Source: Campylobacterota bacterium (GTDB lineage Bacteria > Campylobacterota > Campylobacteria > Campylobacterales > Sulfurovaceae). From it: a stretch of DNA of 5,698 nucleotides. Under the pieces are notes generated by a model, which had not been told where the DNA came from, did not search any database, and saw only the letters and a list, made by a program, of their open reading frames with translations. The stretch spans positions 1 to 5,698 of the forward strand of contig DSAK01000125.1 of assembly GCA_011372825.1 (NCBI GenBank). The letters are read 5' to 3'. Shown piece after piece: positions 1-5,698 of the stretch (its first letter is position 1; the number at the start of each line of letters is the position of its first letter). Position numbers and translations under genes: made by a program.

Positions 1-1041
1 GAGCAAGTAGAGTTTAAAAAAGAGCGATTATCAAGCATAGCATCTCAAGAGGTCTCTTGTTTTGTTTCGCCAAAAACGAACTACCGATCTAGAGCAGAGT
101 TTAGAGTGTGGCATGATGGGGATAAATGCAGTTATGCTATGGGCAATGCCGAAAAAAATGGTGTTGTTTTGATAGAGGAGTGCCCTAAAGTTCTTGTCTC
201 CATAGAAGAGAGAATGTGGGAGATGTTAAGAGTGATTAACAAGTCTAATATCCTCAAGCATAAACTCTTTAGTGTCGAGTTTTTGGCATCAACTCTTGAT
301 GAGGTTTTGGTCACTTTGATTTATCATAAAAAGCTTGATGAGGATTGGGTAAAAGTGGCTAGGGAGCTAGAGGCGAAGCTAGATATATCGCTTATTGGTA
401 GAAGCAAAGGGCAAAAGCTTATTTTATCCAAAGAGAGTGTTACTCAAAATCTTGATATCGATGGGGTAAATTTTTGGTATCTTTATTATGATGGAGGATT
501 TACCCAGCCAAATCCATTTGTCAATACCCAAATGGTATCCTGGGCCTGTGCAAAAGCAGCTACTATTGGAGGTGGAGATTTGCTTGAGAGCTATTGTGGG
601 TTGGGGAATTTTACTTTGCCCTTGTCAAGATATTTTTCAAAAGTTTTAGCCACCGAGGTGTCAAAACGCTCCATAGCAAATGCAAAAGAGAATTGTCTAT
701 TGAATAAGATAACTAATATATCTTTTGTGAGATTATCTTCAGAAGAGTTAAGCCAAGCCCTCAAGCAAGAAAGAGCTTTTAATCGTCTTAAAGATATAGA
801 TTTAGAATCGTTTAATTTTCGCTGTGTTTTAGTTGATCCGCCCCGAGCAGGGCTTGATAGTGGCACTTTGGAGATTATCTCATCTATCGAGTATATTATT
901 TATATATCATGCAATCCTGAGACACTCTCAAGGGATTTGGAGATTTTAAGGCAAACTCACGAGATCGTTGATGCTGCTATGTTTGATCAGTTTCCATATA
1001 CTGAGCATATAGAAAGTGGAGTCTTTTTGAAACTAAGATAA
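1..1041 (+). CDS. trmA: tRNA (uracil-5-)-methyltransferase TrmA, 5' end outside the window
   Basis: This enzyme uses S-adenosylmethionine to methylate C5 of U54 in the T-loop of tRNA, giving ribothymidine. The frame is open from base 1 and 346 residues are visible; E. coli TrmA has 366, so about 15-20 N-terminal residues are missing. The early segment RAEFRVWHDGD (residues 31-41) and FTQPNPFVN (from about 167) match the TrmA family closely. The SAM-binding motif I is LLESYCGLGNF at 194-204. VDPPRAGLD carries Asp279, SCNPETL carries the nucleophilic Cys304, and HIESGV carries Glu338. These three sit exactly 20 residues before E. coli Asp299, Cys324 and Glu358, so the catalytic set is intact. 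RumA/RlmD-type 23S methyltransferases share the fold, but the WHDGD and FDQFPYTEH segments favour TrmA. The first internal ATG at 106 is not the real start, because conserved residues precede it. The gene converges on the next one and overlaps it by 9 bp. Confidence 0.95.
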   Translation, partial: EQVEFKKERLSSIASQEVSCFVSPKTNYRSRAEFRVWHDGDKCSYAMGNAEKNGVVLIEECPKVLVSIEERMWEMLRVINKSNILKHKLFSVEFLASTLDEVLVTLIYHKKLDEDWVKVARELEAKLDISLIGRSKGQKLILSKESVTQNLDIDGVNFWYLYYDGGFTQPNPFVNTQMVSWACAKAATIGGGDLLESYCGLGNFTLPLSRYFSKVLATEVSKRSIANAKENCLLNKITNISFVRLSSEELSQALKQERAFNRLKDIDLESFNFRCVLVDPPRAGLDSGTLEIISSIEYIIYISCNPETLSRDLEILRQTHEIVDAAMFDQFPYTEHIESGVFLKLR

Positions 1042-1461
1042 TCTCATATGCTCTATCTTGGTGCAGTGGTTTTGAACTACTTTCATCCCCGCTTCTTGCG
1101 CTTTTTGAGCTGCTTGGTTATTTACTAATCCTAATTGTGTCCATACTGTATCGATATCACCTCTTGCGATACACTCATCAACTACACTAGCAATCACATC
1201 GGGTTTTCGAAAGATATCTACCATATCGACTTTACAAGGGATATCGCTAAGACTTCTGTAGACTTTTTCGCCTAAAATCTCTTCCTCTTTTGGATAGACA
1301 GGGATTATTTGAAATCCAGCTTTTTGGAGGTACCTTGCTACCATATTGCTTGCTTTGCTCTCATTGGGAGAACATCCTATAATGGCAATTGTTTTTGTAT
1401 TAGCGAAGATTTCTCTTATCTCTTTTGCATTGCTATTGACTGTTGGAAATTCACACTCCAT
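1033..1461 (-). CDS. CoA-binding domain protein, YccU family
   Basis: A 142-residue soluble protein made of a single Rossmann-like CoA-binding domain (CoA_binding_2 type, as in E. coli YccU and the N-terminal part of succinyl-CoA synthetase alpha). Visible family motifs are the nucleotide loop IAIIGCSPNESKASNMV (25-41), VYPKEEEILG (55-64), VDIFRKPD (81-88), VWTQLGLVNN (106-115) and the C-terminal VVQNHCTKIEH (128-138), which resembles the family's usual VVMDRCxKIEH. The length is normal for the family. The true cellular role of YccU proteins is not established; binding of CoA or an acyl-CoA is inferred from the fold. The start is supported by AAAGGA 8 nt upstream of the ATG (complement of 1470-1475). 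It is divergent from ilvA across 69 bp and probably shares a symmetric promoter with it. Its TAG stop lies inside the last codons of trmA. Confidence 0.88.
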   Translation of the reverse strand: MECEFPTVNSNAKEIREIFANTKTIAIIGCSPNESKASNMVARYLQKAGFQIIPVYPKEEEILGEKVYRSLSDIPCKVDMVDIFRKPDVIASVVDECIARGDIDTVWTQLGLVNNQAAQKAQEAGMKVVQNHCTKIEHMRLS

Positions 1462-1490
1462 ATCGTATATCCTTTCTGTAGGTTTGATTT

Positions 1491-1499
1491 GGCTATAAT
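1491..1499 (+). promoter_or_regulatory. Probable promoter -10 element for ilvA-ppx
   Basis: GGCTATAAT contains a perfect TATAAT at 1494-1499, preceded by T-rich sequence (TTTGATTT). This matches the housekeeping promoter style of Campylobacterota, where a strong -10 works without a good -35. No convincing -35 hexamer is seen. Transcription would begin near 1506, leaving a leader of about 25 nt before the ilvA ATG. Inferred from sequence alone. Confidence 0.65.
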
Positions 1500-1506
1500 T
1501 GTAGCC
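1498..1506 (-). promoter_or_regulatory. Probable promoter -10 element for the CoA-binding protein gene
   Basis: On the minus strand the sequence reads GGCTACAAT, with the hexamer TACAAT as the complement of 1498-1503. It mirrors the plus-strand element and shares two base pairs with it. Transcription would start near 1491, giving a leader of about 30 nt before the ATG at 1461. It differs from consensus at one position, so it is probably weaker than the ilvA side. Confidence 0.5.
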
Positions 1507-1518
1507 AATTCTGCCAAT

Positions 1519-1524
1519 AGGAAA
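1519..1524 (+). promoter_or_regulatory. Ribosome binding site fixing the ilvA start
   Basis: AGGAAA stands 6 nt before the ATG at 1531. Together with the promoter just upstream it sets the ilvA start there, although the frame stays open back to an ATG at 1309. Starting at 1309 would put the N-terminus antisense inside the CoA-binding gene and upstream of the promoter. Confidence 0.8.
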
Positions 1525-1530
1525 GTTGAA

Positions 1531-2742
1531 ATGTCAATATTAGAAGAGGTCAAGAAAGCATCCAAAAGACTTAATGGAGTTATCCATCAAACCCCTTTTT
1601 CGTATGCGCCAATCTTGAGTAGTCTTAGTGGCTACGAAGTCTATCTTAAAAAAGAGAATTTGCAACGCACAGGCTCGTTTAAACTTCGTGGAGCATTCAA
1701 TAAAATATCAAGTTTAGTAGAGGAAGGTAATACAAAAGGGGTGGTTGCTTCAAGTGCAGGCAATCATGCCCAAGGGGTTGCTTTTGCAGCATCTTATTTT
1801 GGACTTAGTGCAACTATAGTAATGCCCGAATCAACACCCCTAACAAAGACACAAGGGGTCAAAGAGTTTGGAGCAAATGTTATATTGCATGGTGCTAATT
1901 ATGATGATGCTTATGCTTTTGCAACGAAATATTCCAAAGAGCATGATGCCACTTTTGTCCATCCATTTGCCAATGATGATGTGATAGCAGGACAGGGGAC
2001 AATAGCCCTTGAGATACTTGAGCAAATGCCAAACTTGGATGCCATGGTAGTTCCTATTGGAGGAGGTGGGCTCATAAGTGGTATAGGTATGTGTGCAAAA
2101 GAAATTAACCCTAATATAAAAATCATTGGCGTCAGTGCTTTGGGTGCTCCAGCGATGAAGCAATCTTTTGATGCCAAAAAAGTTATAGATACAATTCAGG
2201 TACGAACTATAGCCGATGGGATAGCTGTGAGAGATACTTCACCAATGACATTGAGGTATATACTCAAATGTGTTGATGATATACAACTTGTTGGTGAAGA
2301 TGAGATAGCAAGTGCGATACTTTTTTTACTTGAGCGACAAAAATTGTTAGTTGAAGGGGCAGGGGCTGTTGGTGTTGCAGCTTTGATGCATCAAGACCTC
2401 AAGCTTCCAAATGGCTCAAAAGTTGGCATAGTAGTAAGTGGGGGCAATATAGATGTAACAATGCTTTCGCTCATAATTGAAAAAGGGCTTACTAAAAGTG
2501 GTCGAAAAATGAAACTTATGGTTACTTTGGTTGATAAACCTGGAGCATTGAAGAGATTTACAGAAATCCTCACTGAAGTTTCAGCAAATATCGTACATAT
2601 AGGCTATGATAGAACCTCTGTTGATCTTGATTTTGGTGATGCGCATGTCTCAGTTGCCCTTGAGACAAAAGGGGAAGCACACCAAGAGCAAATTAGGGAG
2701 CAACTCAAAGCTAATGGATTTGTATTTAGAGAGATAAACTAA
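1531..2742 (+). CDS. ilvA: Threonine ammonia-lyase (threonine deaminase) with one ACT domain
   Basis: A PLP enzyme that converts L-threonine to 2-oxobutyrate and ammonia, the first committed step of isoleucine synthesis, in the cytoplasm. With the ATG at 1531 it is 403 residues, the usual size for the single-ACT form. The fold-type II catalytic domain occupies about 1-320: TGSFKLRGA carries the Schiff-base Lys51, SSAGNHAQG lies at 74-82, the phosphate-binding GGGG loop at 177-180, and SGGN at 303-306 near the pyridine nitrogen. An ACT domain follows at about 327-401, beginning MKLMVTLVDKPGALKRF. E. coli IlvA has two ACT-like modules and catabolic TdcB has none, so this is the intermediate architecture; ligand control by isoleucine or valine is likely but unproven. 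The gene leads a probable two-gene unit and its stop codon overlaps the next start by one base. Confidence 0.93.
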   Translation: MSILEEVKKASKRLNGVIHQTPFSYAPILSSLSGYEVYLKKENLQRTGSFKLRGAFNKISSLVEEGNTKGVVASSAGNHAQGVAFAASYFGLSATIVMPESTPLTKTQGVKEFGANVILHGANYDDAYAFATKYSKEHDATFVHPFANDDVIAGQGTIALEILEQMPNLDAMVVPIGGGGLISGIGMCAKEINPNIKIIGVSALGAPAMKQSFDAKKVIDTIQVRTIADGIAVRDTSPMTLRYILKCVDDIQLVGEDEIASAILFLLERQKLLVEGAGAVGVAALMHQDLKLPNGSKVGIVVSGGNIDVTMLSLIIEKGLTKSGRKMKLMVTLVDKPGALKRFTEILTEVSANIVHIGYDRTSVDLDFGDAHVSVALETKGEAHQEQIREQLKANGFVFREIN

Positions 2743-3632
2743 TGATAGCTTTTGATCTAGGCTCAAACACTTTGCGTTGTGTAGTTCTTGATTGCGCAAC
2801 AAAAAAAGTGCTTTTTGAAGAGAGTATTGTTGTCAAGACAGCTGATGGCATAGCCACTACAGGCTCTATAAGCAAAGATGCTATAAATAGGGTCATTGAA
2901 GCGATAAAAAAGGTACAAAGTAGATACGATATTTCACAAGATAGAGTTAGGGCTGTAACAACCCAAGCACTCAGGAGTGCAAACAATGCTCAAAGTGTCC
3001 TAAGGAGCATCAATCAAGCAACAGGTATCGATTTTGAGATTATCGATGGTGATACAGAGGCTAGATTGACCCTATTAGCTGTTCAAGAGCGACTCAGCCA
3101 AATTGGCAACGACAAAGGTTTTGTATTGGTTGATATAGGTGGAGGCTCAACAGAGATTATTTTTAGGATGCAAGATGGTTTTATCTCAAAGAGTTTTGCT
3201 TTGGGAATTGTCACATTAGCACAAAAATACCCAACTATCAAAGAGATAGAGGAGCAAATCAAAAAAGATACACTAGGAATTAATAAGTTTGTTGGCAAAC
3301 ATATATCTACACAGACAGGACAATTTGTAGCCACAGCAGGTACTCCGACGACTTTAGCGGCGATGAAGCTCGGGCTTGATTATTCAAGCTATGACCGTGA
3401 TATCATAAACGGGACAATCATCACCACAGAGGATATAGTTGCACAGCAAAAAAGGCTCATTGAGATGGACGAGCAAGAGAGGATCAGGTTTGTTGGGGTT
3501 GGTAGAGAAGATTTGATAATCTCTGGTGTGCTTATCTTGCGATATGTGATGGAGGTGTGTGGTTTTGATGAGTGTATTGTTATAGATGAGGGGCTAAGGG
3601 AGGGTGTAGCGCTAGAGGGATGTGGATCTTGA
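2742..3632 (+). CDS. Short-form Ppx/GppA family phosphatase
   Basis: A 296-residue member of the exopolyphosphatase/guanosine pentaphosphate phosphatase family (actin-like ASKHA fold). Such enzymes remove terminal phosphate from polyphosphate or convert pppGpp to ppGpp; the sequence does not say which. Motifs in order are the phosphate-1 loop FDLGSNTLR (4-12), TTQALRSA (73-80), GDTEARLT (103-110), phosphate-2 DIGGGSTEI (131-139), ATAGTPTTLAA (197-207) and GLREGVAL (284-291). Glu106 aligns with catalytic Glu121 of E. coli Ppx. The protein ends just after GLREG, so it lacks the C-terminal HD-like and later domains of the roughly 500-residue E. coli Ppx and GppA, resembling the short Aquifex-type enzyme. 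This looks like a natural short form because all core motifs are intact and no continuing frame was noticed. The ATG overlaps the ilvA TAA (TAATG) with only a weak GAGAG upstream, which suggests translational coupling. Confidence 0.9.
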   Translation: MIAFDLGSNTLRCVVLDCATKKVLFEESIVVKTADGIATTGSISKDAINRVIEAIKKVQSRYDISQDRVRAVTTQALRSANNAQSVLRSINQATGIDFEIIDGDTEARLTLLAVQERLSQIGNDKGFVLVDIGGGSTEIIFRMQDGFISKSFALGIVTLAQKYPTIKEIEEQIKKDTLGINKFVGKHISTQTGQFVATAGTPTTLAAMKLGLDYSSYDRDIINGTIITTEDIVAQQKRLIEMDEQERIRFVGVGREDLIISGVLILRYVMEVCGFDECIVIDEGLREGVALEGCGS

Positions 3633-3654
3633 GCTTAGAATTTTATTGATGTTT

Positions 3655-4617
3655 TTAATGATGGCCCTTATCATAAGGTCTCTTTTGGCTGGAGCCAATC
3701 TTGGTTGCAGTGACAAATATATATTCTCTGCCAGTGATGGTGACTCGAAATTTTTTTTGTTGGAGATATTTTTTGGCAAAGATGACATCATTGAACATAA
3801 GTGACATTTCAGCATAATTGTAGTTTGGTGCTTTGGCACCATAAAGAAGCTCTCCATCGATCCATCTGCTATTTGGAAAACCTAATATGATAGCGCTATT
3901 TGCATCAAGATGGTTTTGAACAAGATACATTAAAAATTGTTTATAGTTGATACTAGGGGTTTGCAAAGTCCCTATTGAGATGATAAGTCCAAATCGACCA
4001 AGATTGAGTTTTGACATATCATTGATATCGTCTTTTAAAAAAGAGGCTTGCGGAAATCTCTCTTTTGCTATTTGAAGAGCAGAATAGGAGTGGTCGATAC
4101 CGACTAAATTGAGTTTTGAAAAATCTTCTAAACTCATCATCGATTTTATTATCTCAAATTCATCGCCTCTATTTATACCTAGATTCAAAATATTTTTTCT
4201 TTGACTAATCGATACAGACTCAAGAGCTTTTTTATAGTGGTATAAAAAATTTGGCTCTTCATTTTTTTGGATTTTGGCAAATAAAGAGTTGCTTCCATAC
4301 TTCTCCTCTTTGGATATTGGCTGTAAGGTGTGGAATGAATTGGATGTTTGAAGTTTTTTGAATGTGATTTCAACTAAGTTATTTGACTTGATCGTTGGTA
4401 TAGAGATTTTACATCCTAGAAGTTCAGCCAAATTTACCCAAGCCTTGAGTCCTCTATAGAGATAATCCTCTCCATTTACTGTTACTATCTCACCATTATA
4501 GGTGTGCTCAAATAAATCAGGGTTCAAAACTTCAAAACTACACCAATTGCTTTGTTTGAGATGTGAAGCAAGATAAGTTATTATTTCAAACAGAGAGTGG
4601 GTGGTAAATTTCATCAC
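3655..4617 (-). CDS. Putative class I SAM-dependent methyltransferase with an unrecognised N-terminal domain
   Basis: A 320-residue soluble protein. The C-terminal half (about 140-306) has the Rossmann methyltransferase pattern: motif I ILNLGINRGDEF (143-154), the acidic end of strand 2 in LVGIDHSYSALQIAKERF (Asp175), KDDINDM (196-201), and strand 4 FGLIISIGTLQTP (209-221), with a final strand pair around RVTITGREYIFVTATK. Motif I reads GINRGDE where many relatives have GCGxG, an atypical but tolerated form. Residues 1-130 match no domain I recognise; they contain mixed alpha/beta sequence and no membrane segment. The substrate is unknown. It starts 3 bp after the cytochrome b gene, so the two are almost certainly co-transcribed. 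The start may be GTG at 4617 or the adjacent ATG at 4614. It converges on the Ppx/GppA gene with 22 bp between stops. Confidence 0.78.
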   Translation of the reverse strand: MMKFTTHSLFEIITYLASHLKQSNWCSFEVLNPDLFEHTYNGEIVTVNGEDYLYRGLKAWVNLAELLGCKISIPTIKSNNLVEITFKKLQTSNSFHTLQPISKEEKYGSNSLFAKIQKNEEPNFLYHYKKALESVSISQRKNILNLGINRGDEFEIIKSMMSLEDFSKLNLVGIDHSYSALQIAKERFPQASFLKDDINDMSKLNLGRFGLIISIGTLQTPSINYKQFLMYLVQNHLDANSAIILGFPNSRWIDGELLYGAKAPNYNYAEMSLMFNDVIFAKKYLQQKKFRVTITGREYIFVTATKIGSSQKRPYDKGHH

Positions 4618-4620
4618 TGT

Positions 4621-5208
4621 TTATTTTTCCCTTTTGCCACCATTTATCATATCTGAGATTATCCCTTGTTCGTTTCTGTGCTCAGCTATGATTACACCAC
4701 CAATATGCGCCGCTATAAAAGGTAGCATAAGGTAAAAAGTAAATTCATGAGTCTCTTTGAGAAAACTCTTGAACTCTTTTGATATACCTATCTCTTCATC
4801 AAACTTGATGCCAAGCCCTGTAATGGTTAAAATAAAAGCAAAAGTGTAGATAGATATATAAACTCCACTTACCATTTTTTTGTGAAGTGATTTTTCGTCA
4901 CAATTTTGATAGTTTCTTTTTCCACTGTGTGTGCTTATCAAAACCAATCTAACAGCAACTAAGATAGCAAAGAGATAGCCACCCCAAATATGCCATTGCC
5001 ATAGTGGTGTGCGGAGTTTTCTTGCCAAGAGCACAGCATCATCTTTGGATATGTCGATATTTAAATTTTGTAGATTTTGAGTTATTATGATACTTGCTTG
5101 ATCTTTACCCATGACAGTTTTTCTAACGAGTACAGTCGTTGACATAAATACAAATGTCAATGCAAATAACCAATGCCAAATCCTAAATGTTCTAGACCAT
5201 TTTCCCAT
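4621..5208 (-). CDS. Di-heme cytochrome b, HydC/b561-like membrane protein
   Basis: A 195-residue inner-membrane protein with four predicted helices (about 11-28, 73-92, 113-134, 153-176) and the layout of the cytochrome b561 / Ni-Fe hydrogenase cytochrome b family. Candidate heme ligands are His12 (RIWHW), His73 (WQWHIWGGY), His154 (KETHEF) and His168 (AAHIGG). The 14-residue spacing of the last two equals that of the helix-4 ligands of Wolinella HydC. Positive-inside charge (Arg6/Arg9, the 94-111 loop and the C-terminal tail) places both ends in the cytoplasm. His12/His168 would then bind the inner heme and His73/His154 the outer one, letting electrons cross the membrane to or from quinone. 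A long outer loop (29-72) separates helices 1 and 2. No hydrogenase, dehydrogenase or cytochrome c partner is adjacent, so the redox partner is unknown. The start is supported by AAGGG (complement of 5215-5219) 6 nt before the ATG. Confidence 0.85.
   Translation of the reverse strand: MGKWSRTFRIWHWLFALTFVFMSTTVLVRKTVMGKDQASIIITQNLQNLNIDISKDDAVLLARKLRTPLWQWHIWGGYLFAILVAVRLVLISTHSGKRNYQNCDEKSLHKKMVSGVYISIYTFAFILTITGLGIKFDEEIGISKEFKSFLKETHEFTFYLMLPFIAAHIGGVIIAEHRNEQGIISDMINGGKREK
4628..4633 (-). promoter_or_regulatory. Ribosome binding site of the methyltransferase gene, inside the cytochrome b 3' end
   Basis: AAGGGA on the minus strand lies within the last Lys-Arg-Glu codons of the cytochrome gene. 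It is 10 nt from the GTG at 4617 and 13 nt from the ATG at 4614, which slightly favours the GTG start. The two differ by a single residue. Confidence 0.55.
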
Positions 5209-5226
5209 CTATTGCCCTTACGGTTG

Positions 5227-5244
5227 TTGTATATTGTAATACAA
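5227..5244. repeat. Short AT-rich inverted repeat between trpB and the cytochrome gene
   Basis: TTGTAT (5227-5232) and ATACAA (5239-5244) form a perfect 6-bp inverted repeat around a 6-nt centre. On the minus strand the centre reads TACAAT (complement of 5233-5238), a -10-like hexamer placed about 25 nt before the cytochrome b start codon. It could mark a separate promoter or operator for the cytochrome-methyltransferase pair. The stem is too AT-rich to act as a good terminator, and no T-run follows in the trpB direction. Confidence 0.35.
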
Positions 5245-5260
5245 GTTTTATTAGCAAATA

Positions 5261-5698
5261 TTACAATCCAACTCCATATATTGCACCATAGTTTTTGACT
5301 GCGAAATCTATATCTTTGTCACCTCTACCAGAGAGATTGACTAAGATATTTGAATTTGCTCCTTTGTTTTGGGCAAGTTTTATTGCATATGCTACGGCAT
5401 GAGCCGATTCGATAGCAGGGATAATCCCCTCGATTCTTGAGAGTCCAAAAAAAGTCTCCATAGCTTCGTCGTCGTTAATAGTGACATAATTGACTCTTTT
5501 GATATCTTTGAGATAACTGTGCTGTGGGCCAACTGATGGATAGTCAAGACCACTAGCTACTGAATAAACCTCTTGGGGCTCTCCAGCCTCATCAGCCAAC
5601 ATATATGACTTGAATCCATGCATTATGCCAACTTTCCCTTTGGTCATAGTAGCGGCATGTTCGCCCATAGTCTCTATATCTCTTCCAGCTGGCTCAAC
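5261..5698 (-). CDS. trpB: Tryptophan synthase beta subunit, C-terminal part, runs off the window edge
   Basis: The PLP-dependent beta subunit joins indole with L-serine to make L-tryptophan. Only the last 145 residues are here, of roughly 400; the frame is open to the window edge. It begins [15 protein letters not shown], aligning with the VEPGGHGIETGEHGA segment of E. coli TrpB. It continues through [38 protein letters not shown] (containing the equivalent of E. coli Glu350) and [11 protein letters not shown] (the equivalent of Ser377, which contacts the PLP pyridine nitrogen). The catalytic lysine, the GGGSNA phosphate loop and the COMM domain lie outside the window. The Met at 5668 is internal and not a start. 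The downstream neighbour is a cytochrome b and not trpA, so here trpB is not followed by its usual partner. The gap to the next gene is 52 bp. Confidence 0.95.
   Translation of the reverse strand, partial: VEPAGRDIETMGEHAATMTKGKVGIMHGFKSYMLADEAGEPQEVYSVASGLDYPSVGPQHSYLKDIKRVNYVTINDDEAMETFFGLSRIEGIIPAIESAHAVAYAIKLAQNKGANSNILVNLSGRGDKDIDFAVKNYGAIYGVGL

Larger units (their letters stand above)
1486..1511. repeat. 26-bp near-palindrome spanning the divergent promoters
   Basis: The core at 1489-1508, TTGGCTATAATTGTAGCCAA, equals its own reverse complement except for one symmetric base pair. Adding three bases on each side (GAT at 1486-1488 and TTC at 1509-1511) brings in two more matching pairs and one mismatch. 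It lies between the start codons of two divergent genes and contains a -10-like hexamer on each strand. It could be a symmetric bidirectional promoter, a dimeric repressor operator, or both. Confidence 0.75.

Noticed and set aside
591..866. Minus-strand frame of 91 codons within trmA
   Set aside because: It is a shadow of strongly conserved trmA motifs (SAM loop and DPPR) and has no family resemblance of its own.
1309..1530. A 74-codon upstream extension of ilvA in the same frame
   Set aside because: It lies largely antisense to the CoA-binding gene, crosses the predicted promoter, resembles no IlvA N-terminus (cysteine- and aromatic-rich), and the ATG at 1531 has a good ribosome site and gives the normal family length.
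1840..2177. Two overlapping minus-strand frames within ilvA
   Set aside because: Both are antisense to conserved catalytic-domain sequence, including the GGGG loop, and look like composition-driven shadows.
3666..3678. CCTTATCATAAGG palindrome followed by TCTCTTTT, considered as a terminator for ilvA-ppx
   Set aside because: The stem is only 5 bp with a 3-nt loop, is AT-rich and lies within the opposing coding region; the T-run is interrupted. Too weak to call.
3622..3804. A 60-codon plus-strand frame with a hydrophobic N-terminus, starting at a GTG inside the Ppx/GppA gene end
   Set aside because: Almost all of it is antisense to the C-terminus of the methyltransferase, where GREYIFVTATK reads as genuine fold sequence. 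The GTG has a purine run too close to serve as a proper ribosome site. A small membrane peptide cannot be fully excluded.
1..5698. Search for CRISPR repeats, insertion sequences, toxin-antitoxin pairs, tRNA genes or prophage genes
   Set aside because: No spaced direct repeats, transposase motifs, terminal inverted repeats or tRNA-like cloverleaf were seen; every stretch is covered by recognisable housekeeping-type genes or short joints.

Overview
The window reads as ordinary chromosomal DNA from a free-living member of the Campylobacterota (epsilonproteobacteria), something like Sulfurimonas, Sulfuricurvum or a relative. That placement is inferred from the moderately AT-rich composition, tight gene packing with 1-10 bp joints, a GGCTATAAT-type -10 element without a clear -35, a short Ppx/GppA protein and a HydC-like di-heme cytochrome b. 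I cannot confirm the genus from sequence alone. There is no rRNA, tRNA, insertion sequence or CRISPR array, and no gap of 300 bases or more without a gene.

Layout: (1) 1-1041, plus strand: trmA, the tRNA U54 methyltransferase, missing only its first few residues. (2) 1033-1461, minus strand: a small CoA-binding-fold (YccU-type) protein whose 3' end interlocks with that of trmA. (3) 1462-1530: a 69-bp divergent promoter region containing a near-palindrome in which the two opposing -10 elements overlap. (4) 1531-2742 and 2742-3632, plus strand: ilvA (threonine ammonia-lyase with one ACT domain) and a short Ppx/GppA phosphatase, joined by a TAATG stop/start overlap. (5) 5698-3655, minus strand, in transcription order: the C-terminal third of trpB, a four-helix di-heme cytochrome b, and an uncharacterised class I SAM-dependent methyltransferase. 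The last two are 3 bp apart and convergent with the ilvA-ppx pair.

Functionally the window mixes tRNA modification, isoleucine and tryptophan biosynthesis, (p)ppGpp/polyphosphate metabolism and a membrane electron carrier. The ilvA-ppx pair could link branched-chain amino-acid synthesis to stringent-response nucleotides, but that is inference. The least explained parts are the cytochrome b-methyltransferase pair, whose members have no obvious partner here, and the symmetric divergent promoter. I did not find convincing evidence of a wholly new system such as a defence island or mobile element.
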